A DNA stretch of 64,000 nucleotides from positions 27,103 to 91,102 of the forward strand of contig JAFZQX010000021.1 in the NCBI GenBank assembly GCA_017620205.1, in the 5' to 3' direction. This document shows, piece by piece, positions 7,663 through 16,857 of the stretch (within the stretch, counting starts at the first letter, position 1; each line of letters begins with the position of its first letter). The notes under the pieces are model-generated. The model saw nothing but the letters and a program-made list of their open reading frames with translations. It did not search any database and was not told the DNA's origin. Made by a program: the position numbers and the translations under genes. This stretch comes from Clostridia bacterium. Lineage in GTDB: Bacteria > Bacillota > Clostridia > UMGS1883 > UMGS1540.

Positions 7663-8809
7663 CAAATTGGATTATGACATGATTGGGGACTTTAAAGAAG
7701 GTTTGTCAGGAGTTGAAAAAGACGGCAAATGGGGATTTCTAAACAAAGAAGGAGAGATCGTTATACCGCTTGTGTATGACGATGTGTGGAGTTTTAGGGA
7801 CGGTTTAGCGAAAGTAGAAAAAAACGGCAAATATGGATTTATAAACAAAGAAGGAAAGGTTGTAGTTCCGCTTATATATGACGACGTGTATAGTTTCAGC
7901 GAAGGCTTGGCAATGGTAAAAAAAGACGGCAAATATGGATTTGTAAATAAAGAAGGAGATGCTATAGTTCCGCTTATATATGACGAAGCGTGGTATTATA
8001 GCGATGGATTGGCAAGGGTTAAAAAAGATGACAAATATGGATTTGTAAATATAGAAGGCGAGCTTGTTATTCCGCTTATTTATGACTTTACATTTAGTTT
8101 CAACGAAGGTTTGTCAGAAGTTGAAAAAGACGGCAAATGGGGATTTATAAATAAAAAAGGGGAGGTTGTAGTTCCGCTTATATATGACGACGTGTATAGT
8201 TTCAGCGAAGGCTTGGCAAAGGTAAAAAAAGACGGTAAAAGTGGATATATTAACAAAGAAGGAGAGATAGTTATACCTCTTGTTTATGACTCTGCGGGGG
8301 ATTTTAGTGAAGGCTTGGCGTATGTTAAAAAAGATGACAAATTGTGCTATATAAACAAAGAAGGAGAGATCGTTATACCGCTTGTGTATGACGATGTGTG
8401 GAGTTTTATGGACGGTTTAGCGAAAGTAGAAAAAAACGGCAAATATGGATTTGTAAATAAAGAAGGAAAGGTTGTAGTTCCGCTTATATATGACGACGTG
8501 TATAGTTTCAGCGAAGGCTTGGCAAAGGTAAAAAAAGACGGCAAATATGGATTTGTAAATAAAGAAGGAGATGCTATAGTTCCGTTTATATATGACGAAG
8601 CGGATAACTTTAAGGAAGGTTTTGCAGCAGTAAGAAAAGGCGGTTACGGAAACGGTGGATGGGGGGTTATAAATAAAGACGGAGAGCTTGTTGTTCCACT
8701 CATGTATGACAGTATGATTGAGTTTAGCGGAGGTATAGCGCGGGTTCAACTAAATGGCAAACGTGGAAAAATAAACAAAGAAGGCGAAATAGTTGTTCCG
8801 TTTGAATAA
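7223..8809 (+). CDS. Secreted stalk-domain/WG-repeat protein, copy 3
   Basis: The 528-residue protein has a signal peptide, a stalk domain (about 24-150) and eleven WG repeats of 34 residues that are much more regular than in copy 2. Units 2-3 and 8-9 are nearly identical at DNA level with an offset of 612 nt, exactly six repeat units, which indicates recent internal duplication. Unit 10 carries a short Gly-rich insertion (GGYGNGGWG). AGGAG at 7212-7216 marks the ATG start. Nothing catalytic is visible. Confidence 0.85.
   Translation: MKKSICFLIILAFIFSYTTVVCAYDTVDVYVNGEELKTDQPAIIYQDRTLVPLRAICEALKCNVDWNGETQTITIKNELTIVSVQIGNYYLSMKDRREDRGDGDVQTKPIDVPPMIMGDRTLVPARAISEALNADVSWDAENRRVNIKLDYDMIGDFKEGLSGVEKDGKWGFLNKEGEIVIPLVYDDVWSFRDGLAKVEKNGKYGFINKEGKVVVPLIYDDVYSFSEGLAMVKKDGKYGFVNKEGDAIVPLIYDEAWYYSDGLARVKKDDKYGFVNIEGELVIPLIYDFTFSFNEGLSEVEKDGKWGFINKKGEVVVPLIYDDVYSFSEGLAKVKKDGKSGYINKEGEIVIPLVYDSAGDFSEGLAYVKKDDKLCYINKEGEIVIPLVYDDVWSFMDGLAKVEKNGKYGFVNKEGKVVVPLIYDDVYSFSEGLAKVKKDGKYGFVNKEGDAIVPFIYDEADNFKEGFAAVRKGGYGNGGWGVINKDGELVVPLMYDSMIEFSGGIARVQLNGKRGKINKEGEIVVPFE
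7741..8600 (+). repeat. Internal 612-nt offset duplication of WG units
   Basis: About 248 nt at 7741-7988 recur at 8353-8600 with only a few differences. The distance is 612 nt, or six 102-nt repeat units, so the reading frame is preserved. Confidence 0.85.
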
Positions 8810-8884
8810 CACCGCGGTATTGACAAATAAGCTTTAAGGATATATACTGTTTAGTAATAAAAATTTACATAACAGGAGTTTATT

Positions 8885-9370
8885 ATGAAAAAGACAATCA
8901 GTTTAATACTTGCGGCACTTTGCTTGGTTTATATAGCGTCATGCGGATATAAAGAAAGCATTGTTGATTTTAATTTTGAAATGACCAAAGAGGATGTTTC
9001 AAAGCTTTGCGAGGGCAGCGAAAAATCGGATAAGTATCATTATGAAGGCGTATCGGCTTATATCCGTAAGGATATTCCGTATTTAACCGGCGAAGAAGTA
9101 ACCGTTTTTTATTATTTTGATAAAGACTCGGGCAAGCTTGACAGAACAGTTTATTATTTAAGTGAGTGTTCCGAAAAGAATATTGAAAAAATGAAAAAGA
9201 GTCTTGATAAAAAATACAACCGTGTAAGAAATGATACTACTGAACTGGATGGGGTTTCGAAGACAACAATTAAATGGGAAAGCGACGATATGGATATAAT
9301 ATATAATTCCGGCAATAAAGACGGAAAAGTAAGTTCAAGCATAAGCTTTGAAAAAAGAGAGGCAAATTAA
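8885..9370 (+). CDS. Small lipoprotein of unknown function
   Basis: The 161-residue protein has a lipoprotein signal peptide with lipobox IASC (Cys at about residue 20). The mature part begins with a FxFEMTKEDVxxLC helix and holds alternating strands and a Lys-rich helix. The start resembles small clostridial lipoproteins in which a 'MTkeeV' segment precedes a beta-sheet domain. I cannot assign a family. GGAG precedes the ATG, and the next gene starts 2 nt after the stop, so the two are cotranscribed. Confidence 0.8.
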   Translation: MKKTISLILAALCLVYIASCGYKESIVDFNFEMTKEDVSKLCEGSEKSDKYHYEGVSAYIRKDIPYLTGEEVTVFYYFDKDSGKLDRTVYYLSECSEKNIEKMKKSLDKKYNRVRNDTTELDGVSKTTIKWESDDMDIIYNSGNKDGKVSSSISFEKREAN

Positions 9371-9371
9371 A

Positions 9372-9776
9372 ATGCAAATTGACTATAAAGACACGCATGA
9401 TTTTTCCGAAGGAGAGCTTCAGCGCCTTTTCCTCTCTGTTGAGTGGTCTTCGGGTCATTTTCCCGAAAAGCTCAAAGTCGCAATGCAAAACTTTAAGACT
9501 GTCTTTTCCGCCTGGGACGGCGATAAGCTTGTCGGCATGATTTGCGTTATGGACGACGGTATAATGAACGCATATGTGCATTATCTTTTGGTGGACCCCG
9601 AATATCACGGTCAAAAAATAGGCAGAACGCTTGTTGACATGGTAAAGGAAAAGTATAAGAACTATCTGCGTATAGCGGTTATAGGATACGATAGCGAGAT
9701 AAATTTTTATGAAAACTGCGGCTTTAAAAAGAGCAGTGACGCGTCGCCGCTTTTTATAACGTCGCTTTGGACTTAA
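9372..9776 (+). CDS. GNAT-family N-acetyltransferase
   Basis: The 134-residue protein fits the GNAT fold. YVHYLLVDPEYHGQKIGRTLVDMV contains the strand-4/motif A region with the acetyl-CoA pyrophosphate loop (Q/R-x-x-G-x-G/A type, here QKIGRT), and the later INFYENCGFKK is the typical C-terminal FYexxGF motif. The substrate is unknown. The ATG at 9372 has AGAGAGG at 9356-9362. An in-frame TTG at 9348 lies inside the previous gene and is less likely. Confidence 0.88.
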   Translation: MQIDYKDTHDFSEGELQRLFLSVEWSSGHFPEKLKVAMQNFKTVFSAWDGDKLVGMICVMDDGIMNAYVHYLLVDPEYHGQKIGRTLVDMVKEKYKNYLRIAVIGYDSEINFYENCGFKKSSDASPLFITSLWT

Positions 9777-9786
9777 TGAGGATACA

Positions 9787-11307
9787 ATGTTTAAGAAAAC
9801 GCTTTGTTTGACAACTTTTATTATTTGTTTTATATTTTTTAATGTTTTCGCCTTTTCCGATGTGGGGGAAGGCGATTGGTTTTATGAAAACGTAACGGAC
9901 ATGACGGAAAACGGATACCTTAAAGGGTATGAGGACGGCACATTCCGTCCTTCGGGGATAATAACGAAAGCTGAGCTTGTTTCAATAGTATCAAGAATTT
10001 CGGGATTGCCGCCCGAAACATCTTCTTCAAATCACTGGGCTGCGCCGCTTATGCAAAGCGCTTTGTCAAAAGGCCTTTACGATTGGGATGAAATCCCGCC
10101 CACGGGCGAAAACTATGATATGCCCATAAACAGACAGCTTGCTTTTAAAATTGTTATGAAAGCATTTTTGCCGGAGGCAAAGGGCGACTATAACGATATA
10201 GCGAAAGCGCCTGATTTCGGCGAGCTTGACGGCAGATACTATGAAAGCACGTCGGCGGCGGTGTCTATGGGAGTTGTTTTGGGTGATGAAAGCGGAAAAC
10301 TTAAGCCCAAAGACAATATAACGCGCGCGGAGGCTTGCGCTGTTATAATGCGCGCCGCAAACAAAAAAGGCGGTTTAAGCCCTTATACAGCGCCCGAAGA
10401 GGAAATTCCCGCGCCGCAGACGGCACGCGGCGGTGGCGTCGGTGAAAACGGACGCCTTCAGGTAATAGGCACTCAGCTTTGTTCTGAAAACGGTGAACCG
10501 GTAGTTCTGCACGGCATGTCAAGCCACGGCCTGCAATGGTTTCCCGCTTTTGTTTCGGAAAACGCCATAAAAGCGACGGGTGACCGGGGCGCGAATCTTA
10601 TAAGGCTTGCCATGTATACTGCGGAAGGCGGATATCTTTCAGATAAGTCTGTGAAAAACACTCTTGTAAATGCGGTTGACGCCGCGATAAGACAGGATAT
10701 GTATGTAATAATTGATTGGCATATTCTCTATGATAACGATCCTCTTCAAAATGCGGATGAGGCAGAGGCGTTTTTCCGCGATATCTCAAAAAGATACGCT
10801 GATTCTCCCGCGGTTTTATACGAAATATGCAATGAGCCCAACGGAAACATTACGTGGAGTGGTAATGTCAAGCCGTATGCGGAGCGTATAATAAAAGCAA
10901 TAAGAGAAAACTCAAACGGAGTTATATTGGTCGGCTCGCCTACATGGAGCCAGGACTTGCATGAAGCAGCAAAAGATCCGATAAACGCAGGAAACATAAT
11001 GTATACATGCCATTTTTACGCGGGAACACATACAGATTGGTTGAGACAACGAATTGCAGACTGCGGGCTGCCCGTTTTTGTGACGGAATGGGGGACGAGT
11101 GCCGCAGACGGCAACGGCGGTGTTTATCTCAGCGAGGCACAAAAATGGATTGACTTTATGCGTGAGCGCAATATAAGCTGGGCAAATTGGTCGCTTTGTG
11201 ATAAAAACGAAAGCAGCGCGGCAATAAAAAGCGGCGCCGATATTTCGGACGGTATAAGCGACAGTGAACTCACCGACAGCGGAAAATTCGTATTCGGCAG
11301 TTTTTAG
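9787..11307 (+). CDS. Cell-surface GH5 endoglucanase-like enzyme with SLH domains
   Basis: The 506-residue product has a signal peptide (about 1-22) and three N-terminal SLH domains (about 22-72, 79-128, 132-195) that should tether it to secondary cell-wall polymer. A short Pro-rich linker leads to a GH5 catalytic domain (about 215-500). The acid/base Glu is E350 in NEP, and the nucleophile is E434 in TEWG. RLAMY and the CHFYAGTH motif are also present. The domain resembles GH5 subfamily 2 endo-beta-glucanases, and cellulose or related beta-glucan as substrate is inference. AGGA lies only a few nt before the ATG, close to the end of the acetyltransferase gene. Confidence 0.9.
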   Translation: MFKKTLCLTTFIICFIFFNVFAFSDVGEGDWFYENVTDMTENGYLKGYEDGTFRPSGIITKAELVSIVSRISGLPPETSSSNHWAAPLMQSALSKGLYDWDEIPPTGENYDMPINRQLAFKIVMKAFLPEAKGDYNDIAKAPDFGELDGRYYESTSAAVSMGVVLGDESGKLKPKDNITRAEACAVIMRAANKKGGLSPYTAPEEEIPAPQTARGGGVGENGRLQVIGTQLCSENGEPVVLHGMSSHGLQWFPAFVSENAIKATGDRGANLIRLAMYTAEGGYLSDKSVKNTLVNAVDAAIRQDMYVIIDWHILYDNDPLQNADEAEAFFRDISKRYADSPAVLYEICNEPNGNITWSGNVKPYAERIIKAIRENSNGVILVGSPTWSQDLHEAAKDPINAGNIMYTCHFYAGTHTDWLRQRIADCGLPVFVTEWGTSAADGNGGVYLSEAQKWIDFMRERNISWANWSLCDKNESSAAIKSGADISDGISDSELTDSGKFVFGSF

Positions 11308-11315
11308 ACAAACTA

Positions 11316-11356
11316 AAAGGGCTGTAAGCATTCTTGCTTACAGCCCTTTATAATTT
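11316..11356. terminator. Bidirectional intrinsic terminator
   Basis: A perfect 15-bp stem (11316-11330 with 11335-11349) with a TTCT loop lies between converging genes. The A-run before it gives a U tract for the minus-strand transcript. Confidence 0.8.
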
Positions 11357-11369
11357 ATTGTTGACTTAA

Positions 11370-12104
11370 TTATGCCGCTATATCGTCAAAACTGTCAAAT
11401 GTTTCACCGGGGTCGGTAATTATCCATTTGTCGCCCGATTTTTCTAATTTAAGTTCTATTTCATCTGTAGTGGTATCGGCATTGTCAAGCGTTTCCTGGA
11501 ATTTATCAGACATAAGCTCAACTATCTTGGGCATAAATGCTTTAAGCATTTCGTCTTGAGAAGATGATTCTGAAATTGCTCCGCTTTCCAAAAGCTCCTG
11601 GAAGTAGCCTTCAAAATCGAAATCAACGTCATCAAAGTCTATGTTGTCAAAGTTTACGGCATCGGTATCTATAACCGTGAAATTGATTTTAACAGTTGCT
11701 TCATCGCCGTCAACATCAGTTTCTAATATTTCATACTCCAATGAATCTTTAATAGCATCGCGTACTATTTCTATGATTGGCTGAAATTCTTCTTCAAGAC
11801 CTTCAAACATTTCATTGCTTGCCAATGCTTCTTCAAATACTTTGTCTACAAAGTCGTCTTCGTCTTCGAAAGGAAGTTTGGCGTCTTCGTCTAAGTCAAG
11901 ATATGTAGAAGCTTCTTTTAAATTAAGGTCGCAGAGAACGTCCATGTAATCCGTAACTACACCTTCAACTATATCTTTGTCACTTTTCTGGCCTGCTCCG
12001 TCTTTTTTTCCTTCCGAGCTGCTGCCGGTATTGCCGCATGCGGCAAGTGCAAATAACAGCATGGCTGAAATAAGAATGCATAAAAGTTTTTTGATTTTGC
12101 TCAT
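11370..12104 (-). CDS. Acidic lipoprotein of unknown function
   Basis: The 244-residue protein has a lipobox LAAC with Cys at about residue 23, then a Ser/Gly/Lys linker. A domain of about 200 residues follows, rich in Asp and Glu, with a run NFDNIDFDDVDFDFEGYF near the middle. The C-terminal ELKLEKSGDKWIIT strand pair is typical of NTF2-like or DUF4878/DUF5105-type lipoproteins, and that assignment is inference. It is monocistronic, between a consensus promoter and the bidirectional terminator. Confidence 0.8.
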   Translation of the reverse strand: MSKIKKLLCILISAMLLFALAACGNTGSSSEGKKDGAGQKSDKDIVEGVVTDYMDVLCDLNLKEASTYLDLDEDAKLPFEDEDDFVDKVFEEALASNEMFEGLEEEFQPIIEIVRDAIKDSLEYEILETDVDGDEATVKINFTVIDTDAVNFDNIDFDDVDFDFEGYFQELLESGAISESSSQDEMLKAFMPKIVELMSDKFQETLDNADTTTDEIELKLEKSGDKWIITDPGETFDSFDDIAA

Positions 12105-12165
12105 TTAACTAATCTCCTTTTTTTCGGCTGAACAAAATAGAAGTACACAGCCGTTATTTGTCATA

Positions 12166-12194
12166 ATTTTAGCATAAAATATGATAAAAGTCAA
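12166..12194 (-). promoter_or_regulatory. Sigma-A promoter of the acidic lipoprotein gene
   Basis: On the minus strand TTGACT (12189-12194) is 17 nt from TAAAAT (12166-12171). The leader holds a 6-bp inverted repeat (CGGCTG 12125-12130, CAGCCG 12148-12153). Confidence 0.75.
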
Positions 12195-12242
12195 TAAAAA
12201 CGCATTGTTTAACAAGCGAAAATCATACATTTATTTTCTTAA

Positions 12243-13781
<1,539 letters not shown>

Positions 13782-13786
13782 AAAAA

Positions 13787-13808
13787 GCCGCCGTAAGGCG
13801 GTTTTTTA
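13787..13808 (+). terminator. guaB terminator
   Basis: A short GC-rich stem (CCGCC 13788-13792 with GGCGG 13797-13801, GTAA loop) is flanked by A and T runs directly after the stop. Confidence 0.85.
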
Positions 13809-14072
13809 CTTGAAAAAATCCTGAAAACTCCTTAATATCAGCCAAAAATAAGCCTTAATTATTAATAAAGCATTAAGATTTGAGTATTTGTGTTGACAAA
13901 ATATATAAAAAACGGCAGTTTTGCAGGGCTGAAATTGTGATATCGATTAAAAAGAATGGGTATAAATTGCACAAAAAAACCGTTTTCTGCTATGCAAAAT
14001 GCCCAAAAACGCGATAAAACAAGGGCTTTTCGCAGTTTGTTAAAAACCTTTAAAAAGAAAAATAACTTTTTC

Positions 14073-14104
14073 TTGACAACAAATGGGTTTGGTGCTAATA
14101 TAAT
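14073..14104 (+). promoter_or_regulatory. Promoter of a lipoprotein gene
   Basis: TTGACA (14073-14078) is 17 nt before TAATAT (14096-14101); a TATAAT overlaps at 14099-14104. The leader contains a small CGAGC/GCTCG hairpin. The rest of the gap from 13809 shows no gene. Confidence 0.7.
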
Positions 14105-14158
14105 AGAGAAATTTGGCGAGCCTGTTGCTCGGCAATTAAAAAAAAGGAGATTAATACA

Positions 14159-14623
14159 ATGAAAGAATTAAAGAAACTTTTATGTGGTCTCGTTGCAGCT
14201 ATGATGATCTTTACTCTTGCTGCATGCGGAGAAAAGGCAGAGGAAACAAAAGAAGAAGCTAAGACAGAAGAAACAGCTCCTACCGCAACTGAAGCTCCCG
14301 CTGAAGAAGAGGATGACGCTGATGTTGCCGGCAGCTATGTTGCTGTAGACGCTACAATGGGCGAAGAAGAAATGAGCGAAGAAGAAGCTGCTATGCTTAA
14401 AGAAATGCTTTCAAGCTTTACTCTTGAACTCAAAGATGACAACACAGCTTTGATGAACTTAGGCGAAGACGAACCCGAAGAGCTTGAATACACTGTTGAA
14501 GGCGACACAATCACATTGACAGCTGAAGGCGAGTCCTTGTCCGGTACAATCGAAGACGGTAAAATCGTTCTTGATTTCTCACCCGTTGAAGAAGGCATGA
14601 CAGTAACATTCGAAAAAGAATAA
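14159..14623 (+). CDS. Small lipoprotein with beta-rich lipocalin-like domain
   Basis: The 154-residue protein has a lipobox LAAC (Cys at about residue 23), a Glu/Thr/Ala-rich linker of about 35 residues, then a domain of about 100 residues. That domain shows SFTLELKDDNTALM, then LEYTVEGDTITLT, then GTIEDGKIVLDF, then TVTFEKE. This strand series recurs in the lipoproteins at 15693 and 16293, so the three are paralogues. The signal peptide is nearly the same as in the neighbouring gene at 14844. Function is unknown. Confidence 0.8.
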   Translation: MKELKKLLCGLVAAMMIFTLAACGEKAEETKEEAKTEETAPTATEAPAEEEDDADVAGSYVAVDATMGEEEMSEEEAAMLKEMLSSFTLELKDDNTALMNLGEDEPEELEYTVEGDTITLTAEGESLSGTIEDGKIVLDFSPVEEGMTVTFEKE

Positions 14624-14696
14624 TATAGATTTCGTTATTAATTAGTCGTTTTTCGGAGCGAAAAATGTTTGATTTTTGATGATTTTTAAAGAACCG

Positions 14697-14747
14697 AACC
14701 CCGAAAAACTTATTAAAAAAGGAATTTTCGGGGTTTGGAAATTTTTT
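14697..14747 (+). terminator. Intrinsic terminator
   Basis: AACCCCGAAAA (14697-14707) pairs with TTTTCGGGGTT (14725-14735) around a 17-nt loop; a T-rich stretch follows and overlaps the next promoter. Confidence 0.65.
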
Positions 14748-14776
14748 GACATTATTTTAAACTTTTATAATATAAT
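14746..14776 (+). promoter_or_regulatory. Promoter of the helical lipoprotein gene
   Basis: TTGACA (14746-14751) is followed by overlapping TATAAT hexamers at 14766-14771 and 14771-14776; neither gives the ideal 17-nt spacing (14 and 19). Confidence 0.55.
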
Positions 14777-14843
14777 GTAGTGCGAAAGTTTTCGGGTTTA
14801 ACCCGTTAACTATATATAAAAAAAATAAGGAGTATGATTAAGA

Positions 14844-15143
14844 ATGAAAGAATTAAAGAAACTTTTATGCGGACTTATGGCAGCTTTGATGATTTTTGCT
14901 CTTGCTGCTTGCGGTGAAACAGCACAGGATGCTGCAGACAGCGCTAAAGACGCTGCTACAGAAGCAGTTGACGAAGCTGCAGACAAAGCTGAAGATGTTA
15001 AAGAAGATGCAGAAGATGCTGTTGAAGATGCAGCTGACGCTGTAGAAGAAAAAGCTGAAGACGTTAAAGAAGCTGCAGAAGATGCAGTAGAAGACGCTGA
15101 AGAAGCTGTAGAAGAAGCAGTTGAAGAAGCTAAAGCTGAATAA
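14844..15143 (+). CDS. Ala/Glu/Lys-rich amphipathic-helix lipoprotein
   Basis: The 99-residue protein has a signal peptide with lipobox LAAC. The whole mature part is built of Ala, Glu, Asp, Lys and Val in 7- and 11-residue periods (AxDAVEDAADAVEEKAEDVKE pattern), with no Pro or Gly. It should form one long amphipathic helix or coiled coil lying on or projecting from the membrane, as in LEA-like or YtxH-like proteins. The first 26 nt are identical to the gene at 14159. Function is unknown. Confidence 0.8.
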   Translation: MKELKKLLCGLMAALMIFALAACGETAQDAADSAKDAATEAVDEAADKAEDVKEDAEDAVEDAADAVEEKAEDVKEAAEDAVEDAEEAVEEAVEEAKAE

Positions 15144-15210
15144 TTATTTAGTAAGTTTTTAACTGTGTACGCTTGATTTCCTTATTACATAAGTTAAGTG
15201 TCAAAAAAAC

Positions 15211-15238
15211 AAACCGCCCTGAAATATCAGGGCGGTTT
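15211..15238. terminator. Bidirectional terminator between lipoprotein gene and spoIIID
   Basis: A perfect 12-bp stem (15211-15222 with 15227-15238) with an AATA loop. Upstream A's give a T7 tract on the minus strand, so it is strongest for spoIIID. Confidence 0.85.
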
Positions 15239-15259
15239 TAAATTTGCGCCTTTCAGCTT

Positions 15260-15523
15260 TCACATATCCGCTTGTTTTAATTTCAAATATTTTTCCCTTG
15301 TAGCCATTCCGCCTCTTATATGTCTTTTTGATTTGTTTTCATCCAAAACTATACGCACGGCTTCAAACAGCCGCCTGTTTATTTTCGGAAGCCTGTCGGC
15401 TATGTCTTTATGTACCGTGCTTTTACTGATCCCGAATACTTTTGCGGTATCTCTTACAGTGCATTTATTTGCTATTATATAGCTTGCAAACTCTGTTGCG
15501 CGTTTTTCTATATATTCCTTCAA
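15260..15523 (-). CDS. spoIIID: Sporulation transcription factor SpoIIID
   Basis: This 87-residue DNA-binding protein matches SpoIIID. It has an N-terminal YIxKRATEFASYII helix, the helix-turn-helix TVRDTAKVFGISKSTVHKDIADRLPKIN, and the C-terminal basic segment SKRHIRGGMATREKYL that contacts DNA. In Bacillus it tunes sigma-E-dependent mother-cell genes. The start is TTG (15521-15523), preceded by AAAGGAGCC. A sigma-E-like promoter lies upstream. It shows the organism makes endospores. Confidence 0.95.
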   Translation of the reverse strand: MKEYIEKRATEFASYIIANKCTVRDTAKVFGISKSTVHKDIADRLPKINRRLFEAVRIVLDENKSKRHIRGGMATREKYLKLKQADM

Positions 15524-15570
15524 AATAGGCTCCTTTCCGCCGCGGTTTTCGGCAGACTCATCTTTATTTA

Positions 15571-15599
15571 ATTATATGGAAAATAAACTGTCTTATAAC
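15571..15599 (-). promoter_or_regulatory. Possible sigma-E promoter of spoIIID
   Basis: On the minus strand CATATAAT (15571-15578) resembles the sigma-E -10 element. An ATA core (15594-15596) lies 15 nt upstream. The match is partial, but spoIIID is sigma-E dependent in Bacillus. Confidence 0.4.
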
Positions 15600-15630
15600 T
15601 CTATATTTTGAACATTGATATTTAATTTGC

Positions 15631-15659
15631 TTGCAAGGTGATGCAAAGAATGATATAAT
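15631..15659 (+). promoter_or_regulatory. Promoter of lipoprotein gene
   Basis: TTGCAA (15631-15636), a 17-nt spacer and TATAAT (15654-15659). Confidence 0.65.
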
Positions 15660-15692
15660 TTTAAAAGCATGAAAACGATAGGAGATATTATT

Positions 15693-16073
15693 ATGAAAAA
15701 GATAGCAGTGATTTTAGCGGCGGTTATTTGCTTGGTTTCACTCTGCGCTTGTTCCGGTACGTCAAAGAGTGGGCAAGGCATACCTGAAGGAACGTATAAA
15801 CCCGTTGGTTTTACGGAAGACGGCGGAGCCGGAGAAGTGGGTGACGAAGCTGTTCCCATGTTTAACGATATTTCACTTGTTATTTTAGGCGTTGATACTG
15901 CCGAGATGGTATACGGCGAACAAAATAGCAGGGTTACATACCGTCTTGAAGGCGAAAGTTTTACGCTAAACGGTGCAAATGTGAATATGACGGGCGTATT
16001 TAAAGACAACAAAATCGTTTTATTCTCGGGAGAAGACCGTAAAAGCGGTATGATTTTTAAAAAAATTGACTGA
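15693..16073 (+). CDS. Small lipoprotein, paralogue family
   Basis: The 126-residue protein has a lipobox LCAC (Cys at about 22). Its mature domain contains GTYKPVGF, RVTYRLEGESFTLNG, MTGVFKDNKIVLF and SGMIFKKID, the same strand series seen at 14159 and 16293. The ATG at 15693 follows AGGAG. An earlier in-frame ATG at 15669 has no ribosome binding site and would bury the signal peptide. Function is unknown. Confidence 0.8.
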   Translation: MKKIAVILAAVICLVSLCACSGTSKSGQGIPEGTYKPVGFTEDGGAGEVGDEAVPMFNDISLVILGVDTAEMVYGEQNSRVTYRLEGESFTLNGANVNMTGVFKDNKIVLFSGEDRKSGMIFKKID

Positions 16074-16086
16074 TATATTAAATATT

Positions 16087-16125
16087 AAAAGCGCAGAAAG
16101 CCCTGTTTTATGCGCTTTTGCTGTT
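16087..16125 (+). terminator. Intrinsic terminator
   Basis: AAAAGCGCA (16087-16095) pairs with TGCGCTTTT (16111-16119), with a T-rich tail. Confidence 0.6.
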
Positions 16126-16192
16126 TTTGTTTAATAATGACTGCGTCAAATTTTATATTTGTATTAAAAAGTATTAAATATGCGAAAAACCC

Positions 16193-16221
16193 TTGCATTT
16201 GATAAAAATTGATGGTATAAT
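16193..16221 (+). promoter_or_regulatory. Promoter of lipoprotein gene
   Basis: TTGCAT (16193-16198), a 17-nt spacer and TATAAT (16216-16221). Confidence 0.65.
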
Positions 16222-16292
16222 ACATTTGCTTTTATGGAAATAAAAGTAAATTTTATTTATGTCGCTTAAGTGCGGCAGATAGGAGTTATTAT

Positions 16293-16640
16293 ATGAAAAA
16301 GACATTAGCAGTATTGTTAGCAATTGTTTGCGTGATTTCTCTTTGCGCATGCGGAGCAAGTTCAAACAGCAAATATTACGGTGTTTATAAAGCTAAAACA
16401 CTCGGCGGTCTCGAGGATATGCTCGGAGAAGATGCTCTCGATGGTTTTACTCTTGAAATCAAAGACGATAAGAAAATCGAAATGACATTTGACGGTGAAA
16501 CAAATACAGGCGAATATTCAATCGACGGTGATAAGTTTGTTTTGAAAGATTCAACAGACGAAATCGAAGGAACATATAAAGACGGTGTTATCACTATTGA
16601 AATTGAAGGAATCGAATGCACGTTTGAAAAAGCTGAGTAA
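16293..16640 (+). CDS. Small lipoprotein, paralogue family
   Basis: The 115-residue protein has a lipobox LCAC (Cys at about 20) followed by YYGVYKAKTL, FTLEIKDDKKIEMTF, GEYSIDGDKFVLK, GTYKDGVITIEI and ECTFEKAE. This is a compact all-beta domain shared with the lipoproteins at 14159 and 15693. It has its own promoter and terminator. Function is unknown. Confidence 0.8.
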   Translation: MKKTLAVLLAIVCVISLCACGASSNSKYYGVYKAKTLGGLEDMLGEDALDGFTLEIKDDKKIEMTFDGETNTGEYSIDGDKFVLKDSTDEIEGTYKDGVITIEIEGIECTFEKAE

Positions 16641-16701
16641 TAGCATAATAGTGTAAACTTCTAAGACAGAACACATATTTCGCAAAGATTCTTTATGATT
16701 T

Positions 16702-16740
16702 AATCCCAAGAGATTATGTATCTCTTGGGATTTTTATTTT
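16702..16740 (+). terminator. Intrinsic terminator
   Basis: A perfect 12-bp stem (16702-16713 with 16721-16732) with a 7-nt loop and a T-rich tail. Confidence 0.85.
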
Positions 16741-16792
16741 AATTTTAATAATTATGTTAAATTACGTTTATTTTACATGAAACCGAAACACA

Positions 16793-16821
16793 TTGACCAA
16801 ATAAGAAAATCATGTTATATT
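16793..16821 (+). promoter_or_regulatory. Promoter of the FG-GAP protein gene
   Basis: TTGACC (16793-16798), a 17-nt spacer and TATATT (16816-16821). Confidence 0.65.
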
Positions 16822-16857
16822 AAAGAATAGAATATAGCACAAACGGAGCTGATAATT

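Noticed and set aside
7741..8600. Regular direct repeats that could be mistaken for a CRISPR array
   Set aside because: The repeats are 102-nt coding units with no conserved-repeat/variable-spacer pattern, they preserve the reading frame, and no cas genes are nearby.
13956..14162. Possible 68-codon gene before the lipoprotein
   Set aside because: It spans the promoter and leader of the next gene, has no ribosome binding site and has atypical composition.
15198..15482. Plus-strand ORF opposite spoIIID
   Set aside because: It is antisense to a certain gene, starts inside a terminator and has no ribosome binding site.
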